Shown here: in pieces, positions 34,516 through 47,331 of the stretch | How the letters are laid out: each line of letters begins with the position of its first letter | Numbering within the stretch: the first letter of the stretch is position 1 | Assembly (NCBI RefSeq): GCF_030068505.1 | Contig: NZ_JAQOSO010000074.1 | Location: 62,001-126,000, forward strand | Origin: Roseofilum capinflatum BLCC-M114 | Lineage (GTDB): Bacteria; Cyanobacteriota; Cyanobacteriia; Cyanobacteriales; Desertifilaceae | DNA length: 64,000 nt | Reading direction: 5' to 3' | Translations under genes and position numbers: made by a program | Notes under the pieces: model-generated | What the model saw: the letters and a program-made list of their open reading frames with translations, nothing else | What the model was told of the DNA's origin: nothing | Databases searched by the model: none

Positions 34516-35589
34516 ATGGAAAATCGTAATTCTCGTCGTGTTTTGGTTACCGGTGGTGCGGGGTTTATTGGCTCGAATTTTGTCCAGTATTGGTGCGATC
34601 GCTACCCGGAAGATCGGATGGTGGTCTTGGATGCGCTCACCTATGCGGGGAATTTGGCTAATTTACAGCCGGTGAAGGATCGTCCTCAATTTCGCTTTGT
34701 ACAGGGGGATATCGGCGATCGCTCCCTCATTGACCAACTTTTAGCCGAAGAACAAATTGACACCCTGGCTCACTTCGCTGCCGAATCCCATGTAGACCGC
34801 TCTATCCTTGGGCCAGGGGCATTTGTGCAAACCAATGTGGTCGGTACATTTACCCTCTTAGAAGCTTTCCGCCAACATTATCCTACTCTATCCGATAAGG
34901 GCTTATTTTTGCATGTCTCTACCGATGAAGTGTATGGTTCTTTAGGGCCGAGCGATCGCGCCTTTCAAGAAACCACCCCCTACGCCCCCAACAGCCCCTA
35001 TTCTGCCTCGAAAGCGGGGAGCGATCACCTAGTTCGCGCCTATTATCATACCTATAATTTACCCACGATTATTACCAATTGCTCCAATAATTATGGCCCC
35101 TATCAGTTTCCTGAAAAGCTGATTCCCTTGATGACCCTTAACACCTTAATCGGCAAAAACTTACCCGTTTACGGCGATGGTCAAAACATCCGAGATTGGC
35201 TTTATGTAATTGACCATTGCAGCGCTCTAGATGTGGTTATTCATAAAGGAAAACCAGGGGAAACCTACAATGTAGGGGGAAATAATGAAGTTAAAAATAT
35301 TGACTTAGTGACCATTTTATGCGATCTGATGGATGAACTCGCGCCCCAGCTCCCTGTACGTCCCTGTCGGAATCTGATTACGTTTGTGAAGGATAGACTG
35401 GGACACGATCGCCGCTACGCGATCGATTCGACTAAAATTCAAACGGAACTCGGTTGGCAACCTTCAGTTACCGTGGAAGAAGGACTACGGCAAACCCTGA
35501 AATGGTATTTAGATCATCAAGATTGGTGGCAACCTCTACTGTCCCAAGACTATCAGGATTATTACCGCCAAGTTTATGAAGGGTGTTAG
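34516..35589 (+). CDS. rfbB: dTDP-glucose 4,6-dehydratase RfbB
   Basis: The 357-residue extended SDR enzyme converts dTDP-glucose to dTDP-4-keto-6-deoxyglucose, the gateway to rhamnose and other deoxysugars. The NAD site [22 protein letters not shown], the HVSTDEVYG segment with catalytic Asp-Glu, and [10 protein letters not shown] (Tyr-x3-Lys) are diagnostic. The length is normal. Other rhamnose genes are not adjacent. With the nearby sugar kinase it suggests a surface-polysaccharide precursor role. Confidence 0.95.
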   Translation: MENRNSRRVLVTGGAGFIGSNFVQYWCDRYPEDRMVVLDALTYAGNLANLQPVKDRPQFRFVQGDIGDRSLIDQLLAEEQIDTLAHFAAESHVDRSILGPGAFVQTNVVGTFTLLEAFRQHYPTLSDKGLFLHVSTDEVYGSLGPSDRAFQETTPYAPNSPYSASKAGSDHLVRAYYHTYNLPTIITNCSNNYGPYQFPEKLIPLMTLNTLIGKNLPVYGDGQNIRDWLYVIDHCSALDVVIHKGKPGETYNVGGNNEVKNIDLVTILCDLMDELAPQLPVRPCRNLITFVKDRLGHDRRYAIDSTKIQTELGWQPSVTVEEGLRQTLKWYLDHQDWWQPLLSQDYQDYYRQVYEGC

Positions 35590-37424
<1,835 letters not shown>

Positions 37425-37527
37425 TTAGCTCAGTCACCAGTTACCAGATGGATGGTTTTTCGATGTCCAGGTGGGACATTGCTGGTGACTGTTCCCTATT
37501 TATTACTTTCAGGATGGCGCTTTTTTT

Positions 37528-38658
37528 ATGAGAATTGCTCTATTTACAGAAACTTTTCTACCGAAGATCGACGGAATTGTAACTCGTCTGACGCAAACGG
37601 TCGATCATCTACAACGGTTGGGCGATCGCGTGTTGATTGTTTGTCCAGAGGGGGGACTGACGGAATATAAGGGGGCGAAAATCTATGGGGTATCGGGAAT
37701 GCCCCTGCCTTGGTATCCTGAGCTGAAAATGGCGTTTCCGCGACCAGCCATTGGGGAGGCGATCGCCGATTTTAATCCCGATCTCATTCATGTGGCAAAC
37801 CCGGCGATCCTGGGTTTAGCTGGACTCTATTATGGCAAGAAGTTGGAGATTCCCCTTGTTGCTTCTTACCATACCCATCTGCCCCAATACCTACAACATT
37901 ACGGGTTAGGCATGTTAGAACCGGTGTTATGGGAGTTGCTTAAAGGGGCCCATAATCAAGCGGATCTCAACCTCTGTACCTCCAGTGTGATGGTACAAGA
38001 ACTCATCAACCATGAGATTGAACGGGTGGATTTATGGCAGCGCGGAGTCGATACGGAACTCTTCCATCCCAGTTTAGCTTCTAGAGAAATGCGCGATCGC
38101 CTCTCCCAAGGCCATCCCGACAGCCCCCTCCTCCTCTATGTCGGACGCTTAGGGGCAGAAAAAGAAATTGAGCGTATTAAACCCGTCCTGGAAAGTATCC
38201 CCGGTGCTAGATTGGCTCTTGTAGGGGATGGCCCCAACCGCGCCGTTTTAGAAGAACATTTTGCCGGAACTCCCACCCATTTCGTCGGCTATCTGCGCGG
38301 CCAAACCCTAGCCTCCGCCTTCGCTTCCGCCGATGCCTTTATCTTCCCCTCCAGCACCGAAACCCTCGGCTTAGTTCTCCTGGAAGCCATGGCTGCGGGT
38401 TGTCCCGTCGTCGCTGCGGGAACCGGCGGCATCACGGATATTGTCACTGATGGCGTAAACGGCTACCTGTTTGACCCCACGGATGATAAGGGAGCGATAA
38501 CAGCCACTCAAGCTTTACTCGATAATCAAGCGGAGCGTGAAACCCTGCGCCAGAATGCCCGCCAAGAGGCGGAACGCTGGGGTTGGAGTGCGGCGACGCG
38601 GCAATTGCGCCGCTATTATCAGGGGGTGGTGAATACCCGGCAACCCCTAGCTGCTTAG
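37528..38658 (+). CDS. sqdX: Sulfoquinovosyltransferase SqdX
   Basis: The 376-residue GT4 glycosyltransferase moves sulfoquinovose from UDP to diacylglycerol and so completes SQDG synthesis at the membrane. The N-terminal ALFTETFLPKIDGIVTRL, HVANPAILG, SYHTHLPQYLQHYG, VGRLGAEKEIERI and the E-x7-E motif ETLGLVLLEAMA agree with SqdX. The pairing with sqdB confirms the role. The genes are separated by 103 nt with a short hairpin-prone stretch, so an internal promoter is possible. Confidence 0.95.
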   Translation: MRIALFTETFLPKIDGIVTRLTQTVDHLQRLGDRVLIVCPEGGLTEYKGAKIYGVSGMPLPWYPELKMAFPRPAIGEAIADFNPDLIHVANPAILGLAGLYYGKKLEIPLVASYHTHLPQYLQHYGLGMLEPVLWELLKGAHNQADLNLCTSSVMVQELINHEIERVDLWQRGVDTELFHPSLASREMRDRLSQGHPDSPLLLYVGRLGAEKEIERIKPVLESIPGARLALVGDGPNRAVLEEHFAGTPTHFVGYLRGQTLASAFASADAFIFPSSTETLGLVLLEAMAAGCPVVAAGTGGITDIVTDGVNGYLFDPTDDKGAITATQALLDNQAERETLRQNARQEAERWGWSAATRQLRRYYQGVVNTRQPLAA

Positions 38659-38718
38659 TGATACCCAGTCCGCTAAATACCTTAATTAAACGTCATAACC
38701 GCTAAAACTGTTGTATCA

Positions 38719-38783
38719 GTAAGGTGGGCAGGTTTCGCTGGTAGATTTTGAATGATGTTGCCTTATTCATCTGCCCACCCTAC
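38719..38783. repeat. Dispersed inverted repeat, GGTGGGCAG family
   Basis: GTAAGGTGGGCAG is mirrored by CTGCCCACCCTAC over about 40 nt. Second copy of the family seen at 1031 and 59122; it lies between the convergent sqdX and RTX genes. Confidence 0.75.
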
Positions 38784-38807
38784 GGTGATTGGCTGTGGTA
38801 GCTCGAT

Positions 38808-38843
38808 AAAAAAAAGTAGGGGCGAAACATTTTTCTCCCCTAC
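38808..38843 (-). terminator. Intrinsic terminator of the large RTX gene
   Basis: GTAGGGG-type arms (38816-38843, one mismatch) form a stem, and on the minus strand eight T residues follow. It ends transcripts from the RTX gene and is another recruited GTAGGGGCGAA repeat. Confidence 0.75.
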
Positions 38844-38886
38844 AAAATTAGGTTTTAACCGAACCTAAACTATCAGGATAGAGAAC

Positions 38887-41800
38887 CTATACCAGAGCAA
38901 AGGACTGGCTAAAGTCAACACTGGCAAACGCTGTTGCACCTACGGCAAATTCTTGACCACCAAGAGTGCCACCGACAAAGACGCTGCTCATGACGGAGAC
39001 ATTACCGGTAAAGTTAACCTGAATATCGGCAGTGCTGAAGGTGAGTTGTTCAGGCGCTACACCGTTGACGATACCGAGAACGGAGGTTACGCCATTATTG
39101 TTGACTTCGATAATGGTATTGCCGTTTTCTACGGTGAAGGTGAGATTATCGGGAGTGATGCCACCGGTTAAGCCGATGGTGTCGCCTTCGCGGTAGTCTA
39201 AAATCAGGTCGGCTTCGGCTGCGGTTGCGGCTGCGGTTCCGGTGCGGAGAACGAAGACATCATTGCCTGCACCACCGATGAGGGTGTCTATACCGGCATC
39301 ACCACTGATGACATCATCACCATCACCACCGTTGATGAGGTCATTGCCTTGACCGCCAAAGATGTTATCGTTGTCTGCGCCACCGTCGATGGAGTCGCTG
39401 TCTTGACCGCCGGTGAGTTGGTCTTCGCCAGCATCTCCGTTAACGATATCATTGCCGCGATCGCCGGAAGCCATATCATTACCATCGCCACCACTGACAG
39501 CATCATTCCCTTGGCCACCGTAACAGATATCATTCCCTTCGCCACCGTTAACCACGTCTTCACCTTGGTTACCATTGGCAGTGTCATCACCTGCGCCAGC
39601 GTCAATTTGATCGTTACCCGCCAAACCAAAGATGGTATTCGCTCCGGCTGTACCAATCACCACATCATTACCGATACTGACATTAAACTCAGTGGTGAAG
39701 TCAACAGAAACATTCGTTCCGGTTGTAGTTGTGGTTGAAGAAGAACTCGGAGGCGCAACCGGGTCAGTAAACGTACCCGAACCGGAACCAGAAGCTGGGG
39801 GTTCGGGGTTGGGGAAGGCGGCCAAAATTTCCGCACTGGTTAAATTAGCGACTTGTTCAACAACACCGGCTCCTCCAGAATTGCTTTCCAAGGAGAAGAA
39901 GTCTTCAACCACTAAGTCTTTGCTTGCATCAACCTGGCCATCATTATCGAGATCGACAACTAAATTAGTGCCATCGCGTAAGACCTTCGTTCCCGTGGCT
40001 GGCGCTGCATCTTCACCTTCCGGAGGTAGAGACAGGGTAACCCCTTCCACCTCAATCACATCATCAGTACCACCACCATCTTTAATCGTGGTTCCCACAG
40101 CATTGGCAGCCGTCAATTTATAGGTATCGCTACCGCCGCCTGCTTGCAGATTTAAGCCCGCAACTGCACCACCAGTAATCACATCATTGAAGTCAGAACC
40201 AATAGCCCCTTCAAATCCGCTAATCTGATTCTCAAATTGACCGACAATCGTGATACCCGTTTCCAGGTTAATTTCCACACCGACCGAGGCTTCTACATAG
40301 GAAACAATATCAATGCCATCGCCACCGGTTAAGGTGTCATTACCTTCTCCACAGGTGAGGGTATCATCCCCTTCTCCCCCATCAATGTTGTCATTACCTG
40401 CTCCACCATTGAGGGCATCACCATTTTCGCTACCGGTCATGGTGTCATCACCTGTGGAACCGGTGAATCCTTCCACCCCTTCCATTTGGTTGTTGAGTTG
40501 TCCCCCTCCAGCGAGAGTGCCGCTCACCGTGGTTGTGCCGGTGGCAGAAACATTAATTGTTAAGCCAATATTGATCGAGATGTCTAGCTCAATACTCAGG
40601 AAACTGACAATATCAAATCCAGCTCCCCCTTTAATTTCAGTGGTGGTTTCTCCACCAATGAGCAAGTCATCATCAGCACCACCATCTAGTACATCGCCAC
40701 CGACAAGGGTATCTTTACCATTGCCACCGACGAGACTATCTGCTCCTTCGCCACCGACGAGGCTATCTTTGCCGTTACCGCCTACTAGGGTATCGCCGCC
40801 GTCTCCACCGACGAGGGTATCATTACCATTTTCGCCGACTAGGGAATCATCGCCTTCGCCACCAACACAGGAGTCATCGCCATTGCCACCGAGACAGGTG
40901 TCATTACCGGCATCGCCCACTAGGGTATCATCCTGATTTCCGCCGATGAGGGAGTCATCCCCTTCACCACCTTCGAGGGTATTTTTGCCGTTGCCACCGT
41001 CGAGGGTGTCGTTCCCTTCACCGCCTACACAGGAGTCATCCCCATCGCCACCAATTAAGGAATCATCTCCATTGCCACCGTCGAGGGTATCTTTATCTTT
41101 GCCACCGTCGAGGGTGTCGTTGCCTTCGTCGCCTACACAGGAGTCATCCCCATCGCCACCGATTAAGGAATCATCTCCATTACCGCCTTCAAGGGTATCT
41201 TTATCTTTGCCACCGTCGAGGGTGTCTTTGCCTTCGTCACCTACACAGGAGTCATCCCCGTCTCCACCGACTAGGGAATCATCCCCATTACCGCCGATGA
41301 GGGTATCCTTGTCATCTCCTCCATCTAGGGTGTCGTTATCATCGCCGCCGTCTAAGGTATCATCACCATCGCCACCTACACAGGAGTCTTCACCCGCACC
41401 GCCAGCGCAGGAGTCGTTCCCAGCTCCACCGAGGCAGGTATCATCACCTGCACCGCCGTCCATTTCGTCGTCACCGTCAGCGCCGGATAGGCCGGAAATT
41501 TTGGAGAGGTTACCGGAACCGCCACCGGAACCACCACCGGAACCGGAGCCACCGCCTGAACCGGAGCCACCGCCTGAACCGGAACCACCGCCTGAACCGG
41601 AGCCACCGCCTGAACCGGATTTTCTAGATTTTCCCGATCCACCAATGAGGACATCGTTGCCATTTCCCCCATTGATTTGATCGTTTCCTGCACCACCGAT
41701 GAGGATTTGACCGTTGCTTAAATCGCCGGATACGCTGCCTTGTCCTTGACTGTCAACGGAAATAATGGCTTTACCAAGAACTTGAACGGAAATGTCGAGG

Positions 41801-41937
41801 GCAAATTCAGCGACTTGTGCATCGCTGAGTTCGCTGACGTTGACTCCAAAGTGAGCTTGCAGTTCGGCTTCGTAGTTGACTTTAACGAAGGTTAGAGCTT
41901 CAACGGATAGGGTGGATTCAGCAGTAATGAATGCCAT
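38887..41937 (-). CDS. Giant RTX-type calcium-binding protein with cysteine-bearing repeats
   Basis: The 1016-residue protein has a non-repeat N-terminus (1-75), a first RTX pair, a Gly/Ser linker (about 97-145) built of GSGGGS units, a long block of GGxGxDxUx nonapeptides, non-repeat beta segments, and a second RTX block (about 770-900) before a C-terminal domain. Ten cysteines occur; eight sit at position U (for example GDDSCVGG), where RTX beta-rolls normally hold a buried Leu, Ile or Val. In the central part these recur every 36 residues. No signal peptide is seen, so type I secretion by a C-terminal signal is expected. Function is unknown; surface layer, adhesion or motility are guesses. 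Confidence 0.88.
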   Translation of the reverse strand: MAFITAESTLSVEALTFVKVNYEAELQAHFGVNVSELSDAQVAEFALDISVQVLGKAIISVDSQGQGSVSGDLSNGQILIGGAGNDQINGGNGNDVLIGGSGKSRKSGSGGGSGSGGGSGSGGGSGSGGGSGSGGGSGGGSGNLSKISGLSGADGDDEMDGGAGDDTCLGGAGNDSCAGGAGEDSCVGGDGDDTLDGGDDNDTLDGGDDKDTLIGGNGDDSLVGGDGDDSCVGDEGKDTLDGGKDKDTLEGGNGDDSLIGGDGDDSCVGDEGNDTLDGGKDKDTLDGGNGDDSLIGGDGDDSCVGGEGNDTLDGGNGKNTLEGGEGDDSLIGGNQDDTLVGDAGNDTCLGGNGDDSCVGGEGDDSLVGENGNDTLVGGDGGDTLVGGNGKDSLVGGEGADSLVGGNGKDTLVGGDVLDGGADDDLLIGGETTTEIKGGAGFDIVSFLSIELDISINIGLTINVSATGTTTVSGTLAGGGQLNNQMEGVEGFTGSTGDDTMTGSENGDALNGGAGNDNIDGGEGDDTLTCGEGNDTLTGGDGIDIVSYVEASVGVEINLETGITIVGQFENQISGFEGAIGSDFNDVITGGAVAGLNLQAGGGSDTYKLTAANAVGTTIKDGGGTDDVIEVEGVTLSLPPEGEDAAPATGTKVLRDGTNLVVDLDNDGQVDASKDLVVEDFFSLESNSGGAGVVEQVANLTSAEILAAFPNPEPPASGSGSGTFTDPVAPPSSSSTTTTTGTNVSVDFTTEFNVSIGNDVVIGTAGANTIFGLAGNDQIDAGAGDDTANGNQGEDVVNGGEGNDICYGGQGNDAVSGGDGNDMASGDRGNDIVNGDAGEDQLTGGQDSDSIDGGADNDNIFGGQGNDLINGGDGDDVISGDAGIDTLIGGAGNDVFVLRTGTAAATAAEADLILDYREGDTIGLTGGITPDNLTFTVENGNTIIEVNNNGVTSVLGIVNGVAPEQLTFSTADIQVNFTGNVSVMSSVFVGGTLGGQEFAVGATAFASVDFSQSFALV
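41020..41300. repeat. 108-bp tandem repeat inside the RTX gene
   Basis: The anchor ACACAGGAGTCATC occurs at 41027, 41135 and 41243, exactly 108 bp apart. That is 36 residues or four RTX nonapeptides, each unit carrying one cysteine. The coding strand is minus. Confidence 0.9.
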
Positions 41938-41983
41938 GTTTTAATTCTCCTGATTCTCTTGAGATTGAGTAGGGCTGGGGATC

Positions 41984-43390
41984 TTAGAGTCCACAGCGTT
42001 TGAGTCGCGATCCTAAGTAGGGCCATAAGCGTCCCCGTCTTCCCCATGTGGGAAGATGGCCCTGGGGAGCGCCGAGATCGAAGGTGAGGTTAGCGTAGGC
42101 TAACCAGGACTGGCCTAGCGATCGCCAACCGACGCGATCGCCGAATTCTTGATAGTTTTTGTCGAGTGACCGCCAAATGCGGTTTTGCACGCTAAATCCA
42201 AAGTGACCGTTGCTGTATTGCACCCATAAGCGGTCAAGGGTTCGCAGGTCTCGACCGGGCAGGTATTTGACTTGCTCTTCGGTGAGACTACCTTCTGAGG
42301 TACGATCGCTAATTTCGAGCAAAATTTGGTCGGTTTGGCGATCGGCTTCTTGCCAATTTCCGGCGGCTAAGAGTTGCTCTAAGGTGCTGTAGTCCATGCC
42401 TACAGCCGAACTCCATTTACGCTCGGTGTCGTTGATGGCAGGGGGCGCTTGCCAAGGGGGGGAAATGAGGGCAATTCCCAAGAGATCGAACCAGTGCTGA
42501 ACCGACTGGGGCCGGTCTTCGGGTTCGAGGGCCATGCCTGCTAGAATGGCGGCGTTGGTGCGATCGCTAATCACCGGATTCAGTTGGTTCGGTGGAATGA
42601 GCGGATCGGGTTGATTGCGAGCCACCCGGCGATCGCGGTTGGTTGCTGACTCTGGCACTTCTTCGGTTAACAATGCATACAGGGTAGCAGCTAACCCGTA
42701 GACATCGGTGTAAGCGCCCCGAAAGGATTGCCCATCATACTGTTCTATGGGGGCAAATCCTCGACTCACATAAGCGGTATGACCTTGGACGAGATTGGGC
42801 ATAAATTTACGAGCCATGCCAAAGTCGATCAGTGTGGTTGAGGCTTCACCCTTGCGCCGCAGGATGTTGAGCGGTTTGATATCCCGATGCAAGAACCCTT
42901 GATGATGGACGGTATTGAGAGCGTCTCCAATTTGTTGAATATAGTGCAGGGCTTCGGCTTCGGGTAAGGCTCCTTCGGTATCGACTAGAGTCCCTAAATT
43001 TGTGCCGTCGATATACTCCAGAACAATGCACCACAGGTGGTCTTCTTGGATCAACTCTTCCACCCGCACAATGTGGGGATGGGAGCATTTAGCGATCCAC
43101 AGGGCTTCATTGAGAAAGTCTTGTTGACATTTCTCGAAGTCCTTTTTATTGCGGATCTTCTCATTGAGCGTTTTGATCACCACCTTCTCGCCGGTTTCCG
43201 TGTGAGCCAGATAGGTAATGCCAAATCCGCCCTCACCGAGTTGCCCGGCGATCATATAGTGACCGTCTTGGAGTTGATGTCCCGGTTGCCACACCATAGG
43301 GTTTTGTTGTTCGAGATCAAAAGCGAGGTTTAATTTGGGCTTTATTTTAGTCGATTGACCCGTCCAATCTGGAGTAGGTAACAAGAGCAT
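41984..43390 (-). CDS. Ser/Thr protein kinase with C-terminal GUN4 domain
   Basis: The 468-residue protein joins an intact kinase domain (about 45-315) to a GUN4 tetrapyrrole-binding domain (about 330-455). LGEGGFGITYLA, K73, HRD 168-170 and DFG 189-191 are all kept, so it should be active. The GUN4 part has YSTLEQLLAAGNWQEAD, DRLWVQYSNGHFGFS and GDRVGWRSLGQ. GUN4 binds protoporphyrin and Mg-protoporphyrin, so the kinase may sense porphyrin or light state; this is inference. ATG 43297 (MVWQPGHQLQ) is an alternative start that many homologues use. The RTX gene follows 46 nt downstream, so co-transcription is likely. Confidence 0.92.
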   Translation of the reverse strand: MLLLPTPDWTGQSTKIKPKLNLAFDLEQQNPMVWQPGHQLQDGHYMIAGQLGEGGFGITYLAHTETGEKVVIKTLNEKIRNKKDFEKCQQDFLNEALWIAKCSHPHIVRVEELIQEDHLWCIVLEYIDGTNLGTLVDTEGALPEAEALHYIQQIGDALNTVHHQGFLHRDIKPLNILRRKGEASTTLIDFGMARKFMPNLVQGHTAYVSRGFAPIEQYDGQSFRGAYTDVYGLAATLYALLTEEVPESATNRDRRVARNQPDPLIPPNQLNPVISDRTNAAILAGMALEPEDRPQSVQHWFDLLGIALISPPWQAPPAINDTERKWSSAVGMDYSTLEQLLAAGNWQEADRQTDQILLEISDRTSEGSLTEEQVKYLPGRDLRTLDRLWVQYSNGHFGFSVQNRIWRSLDKNYQEFGDRVGWRSLGQSWLAYANLTFDLGAPQGHLPTWGRRGRLWPYLGSRLKRCGL

Positions 43391-43802
43391 AAATCACACC
43401 GAATCCCAGGGTTCTTGATGGAGAACATTGTTGACAGGATAGGCCATTATCTCGCCTGTTTCGGCGATCGCCCCAATGGGTTGATGGAGCGATTTGGCTC
43501 CCTCCCCCTTCAAAGCTCTTAGACGAGGCTTCTTTTTTAGCACTTCTTATAACTTCCATAGAATTTGACCTAGCCGGTCATCTTCTACAGAACATCACGT
43601 TTGAAGTTCTGTTAGTCCTGTCCATCTAGTCCTACATCCTCAATTTTCTCCATTACGGATTTTTCACTTAATTTTTTTTTGGGTCTGAATCAATCCCAAA
43701 GTGCTGATGAACGCCCTGCGGATCGTCCGATTGTACCAATTTATTCCTGTGAATATTCTTTTGTTGAATAGATTTAGGAAAAATTTATTTTTTTGATCGC
43801 AC
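43391..43802. other. 412-nt intergenic region between RTX2 and the GUN4 kinase gene
   Basis: It should hold the promoter of the GUN4 kinase-RTX unit and the 3' end of the RTX2 transcript. The part nearest RTX2 is AT-rich with T and A runs, but I find no stable hairpin. No gene is supported. Confidence 0.45.
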
Positions 43803-44579
43803 TTAAGCCAATCCCACATCTACTTCTACAAATATCACTTGGTTATTTAATACCAAACTAAAGTTTATACCGTAGATCGACGCGATCGTTGCACCTGTAC
43901 TAATTTGATCGATTCTGGCTTCAAAATGCCCCGTTCTCACCACGGTTACATCATTTACACTAATTCCTGCTAAACCAATGATTTCATTTTCGTGATAGCC
44001 AAAAATCAAAGGAATACTGGTAAAGTCACCTGCTAGAGAAGCCCGTAAAATATAAGTATCCAGACCTGCTCCTCCAGATAAAATACCGCCACCGCGATCG
44101 CCACTTAGGGTGTCATTTCCGTCACCCCCAGAAATCATATCGCGGCCTTGTCCACCCCAGATAAAATCATTGCCGGCTCCTCCGGTTAGGGAATCATTTT
44201 CTTGCCCACCTAAAATTAAATCATTCCCGATACTCCCCTCAATAGTATCGTTGCCTTGTCCACCAAAAAAGAAATCATTGCCACTATCCCCATTGAGGAT
44301 ATCATTCCCTAAATCTCCATAGAGGAAATCATCCCCATCACTGCCACTAATCGAATCATCATTTTGTCCCCCATAACAAAGATCGCTACCTTCCCCACCG
44401 ACGATCCAATCGTTGCCTGTATTGCCACTAATAAAATCTCGTCCCCCTGCACCGCTTAAAGAATCATTTCCTTCTAAACCGAACAAGTAGTCATTGCCTT
44501 CTTTTCCTAAGATCTCGTCATTATCGATCGTTCCCATTAAGAGGGCATCTTGGTTATCGGGTGTCGTAATGGCTACCAT
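43803..44579 (-). CDS. Small RTX-type calcium-binding protein
   Basis: The 258-residue protein has about 15 RTX nonapeptides (residues about 15-175) and a C-terminal beta domain (about 176-258). The segment with LCYGGQ, ISGSDGDD and GNDILNGDSG matches the second RTX block of the 1016-residue neighbour (ICYGGQ, VSGGDGND, GNDIVNGDAG), including its cysteine. It therefore looks like a shortened paralogue. No signal peptide; type I export is expected. No secretion genes adjoin it. Confidence 0.85.
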   Translation of the reverse strand: MVAITTPDNQDALLMGTIDNDEILGKEGNDYLFGLEGNDSLSGAGGRDFISGNTGNDWIVGGEGSDLCYGGQNDDSISGSDGDDFLYGDLGNDILNGDSGNDFFFGGQGNDTIEGSIGNDLILGGQENDSLTGGAGNDFIWGGQGRDMISGGDGNDTLSGDRGGGILSGGAGLDTYILRASLAGDFTSIPLIFGYHENEIIGLAGISVNDVTVVRTGHFEARIDQISTGATIASIYGINFSLVLNNQVIFVEVDVGLA

Positions 44580-44716
44580 GATTCTCTCGATTTAAGGTGG
44601 ATATGAACAATTCTAGGGAAAGGAGCTGATCGATATCCCTAATCGGGCATTGCAGATTAACCCTGAATTAAGGATGCCCAGATTTTCCCTAAAATTGTCT
44701 TGGATTGGATTAAGTT

Positions 44717-45247
44717 TTATTGCACAGATGAGGGGGACTCCTGTGCAGGTTGGGGCCAAATATAAATGAATCCCGAAATCCAGGTTAAGGCTACAGCGCT
44801 CCAAAATAGGATTAAGATGGGCACAGTCCAAGAAAGGGGAGTTGGAGCAATTAAAAAGGCGATCGCCGCAATCTGCACTACGGTTTTCAGCTTACCCCAG
44901 AGATTCGCACCAGAAACGGTAGTTTGATTCACCCGCCATCCGGCGATCGCCAATTCCCGCGCTAAAATCAGAAACACTCCCCAACCTGGCACTTCCCCCA
45001 ACTCCACCAACGACAACAACGGCGCTAACACCAACAACTTATCCACCAAAGGGTCGAGAAACTTACCCATCTCACTGATTTGATCTAACCGCCTAGCTAA
45101 ATAGCCATCCAACCAGTCCGTTCCCGCAGCCACCAAAAACACCGCCAAACAAAACCAGCGCCGCTCTACTGTCGGCTCTAGCAACCCGTAGAGCAGAAAG
45201 GGAACCCCCAGCAAGCGAGAAAATGTAATCCAATTGGGAAGCGTCAT
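44717..45247 (-). CDS. pgsA: CDP-diacylglycerol-glycerol-3-phosphate 3-phosphatidyltransferase
   Basis: The 176-residue integral membrane enzyme makes phosphatidylglycerol phosphate, precursor of the PG that photosystems require. The CDP-alcohol phosphatidyltransferase motif is complete: D-W-L-D-G-Y-L-A-R followed by G-K-F-L-D-P-L-V-D (residues about 44-71). The N-terminus LPNWITFSRL and four membrane helices are typical. With sqdB/sqdX, this window covers synthesis of both acidic thylakoid lipids. Confidence 0.94.
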   Translation of the reverse strand: MTLPNWITFSRLLGVPFLLYGLLEPTVERRWFCLAVFLVAAGTDWLDGYLARRLDQISEMGKFLDPLVDKLLVLAPLLSLVELGEVPGWGVFLILARELAIAGWRVNQTTVSGANLWGKLKTVVQIAAIAFLIAPTPLSWTVPILILFWSAVALTWISGFIYIWPQPAQESPSSVQ

Positions 45248-45446
45248 AATTACTTAAAAATTAAAACTGTAAAATTAAACCGGGTTTCTTGCCTCTGTTC
45301 CCTATACTATCCGAGGTTTTCCTAGAAGTCTGGTTTCTGAACCCCCTTTGAGAAGTCCAGCAAGATGTAACATTTTGTAATATCCAGCTCCTACGCCAAA
45401 GTCAATGCTGCAAGAGGCACGAAATGCTCGAAAATGAAGATGCTGA

Positions 45447-47102
<1,656 letters not shown>

Positions 47103-47128
47103 CATCCCGTTTTAAGCAGTAGTGGCTT

Positions 47129-47245
47129 GGCAAGCTTAAAACTGTAGGTTGGGTTGAACGAAGTGAAACCCAACTTTCGTCAGACGGGTGTTGGGTTTCG
47201 TTCCTCAACCCAACCTACACTCTTACCCCCAATTTTAAGCTTGCC
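47129..47245. mobile_element. MITE-like 117-bp palindromic element
   Basis: Perfect 13-bp terminal inverted repeats (GGCAAGCTTAAAA and complement) enclose further paired arms (TGTAGGTTGGGTTGA and AACCCAAC). The whole unit folds on itself and encodes nothing. It follows pgm. Length equals that of the element at 18844-18960, but the sequence differs. Confidence 0.6.
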
Positions 47246-47251
47246 GGTCCA

Positions 47252-47276
47252 GTAGGGTGGGCAGTGCCCACCCTAC
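47252..47276. repeat. 25-nt palindrome, GTAGGGTGGGCA arms
   Basis: Twelve-base perfect arms with one central base, right beside the MITE-like unit. It is the collapsed form of the GGTGGGCAG family at 1031, 38719 and 59122. Confidence 0.85.
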
Positions 47277-47331
47277 CAATTAATTAGAATCTTTTCAAGA
47301 AATGGATTGAACACAATAGGAGATAAATTAA

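Noticed and set aside
41020-41300. 108-bp repeats as a possible CRISPR or minisatellite locus
   Set aside because: They are in-frame protein repeats of the RTX gene.
40313-41680. Long plus-strand open frames rich in Pro and Ser
   Set aside because: They are the antisense of the glycine/aspartate-rich RTX repeats; codon composition follows the minus-strand gene.
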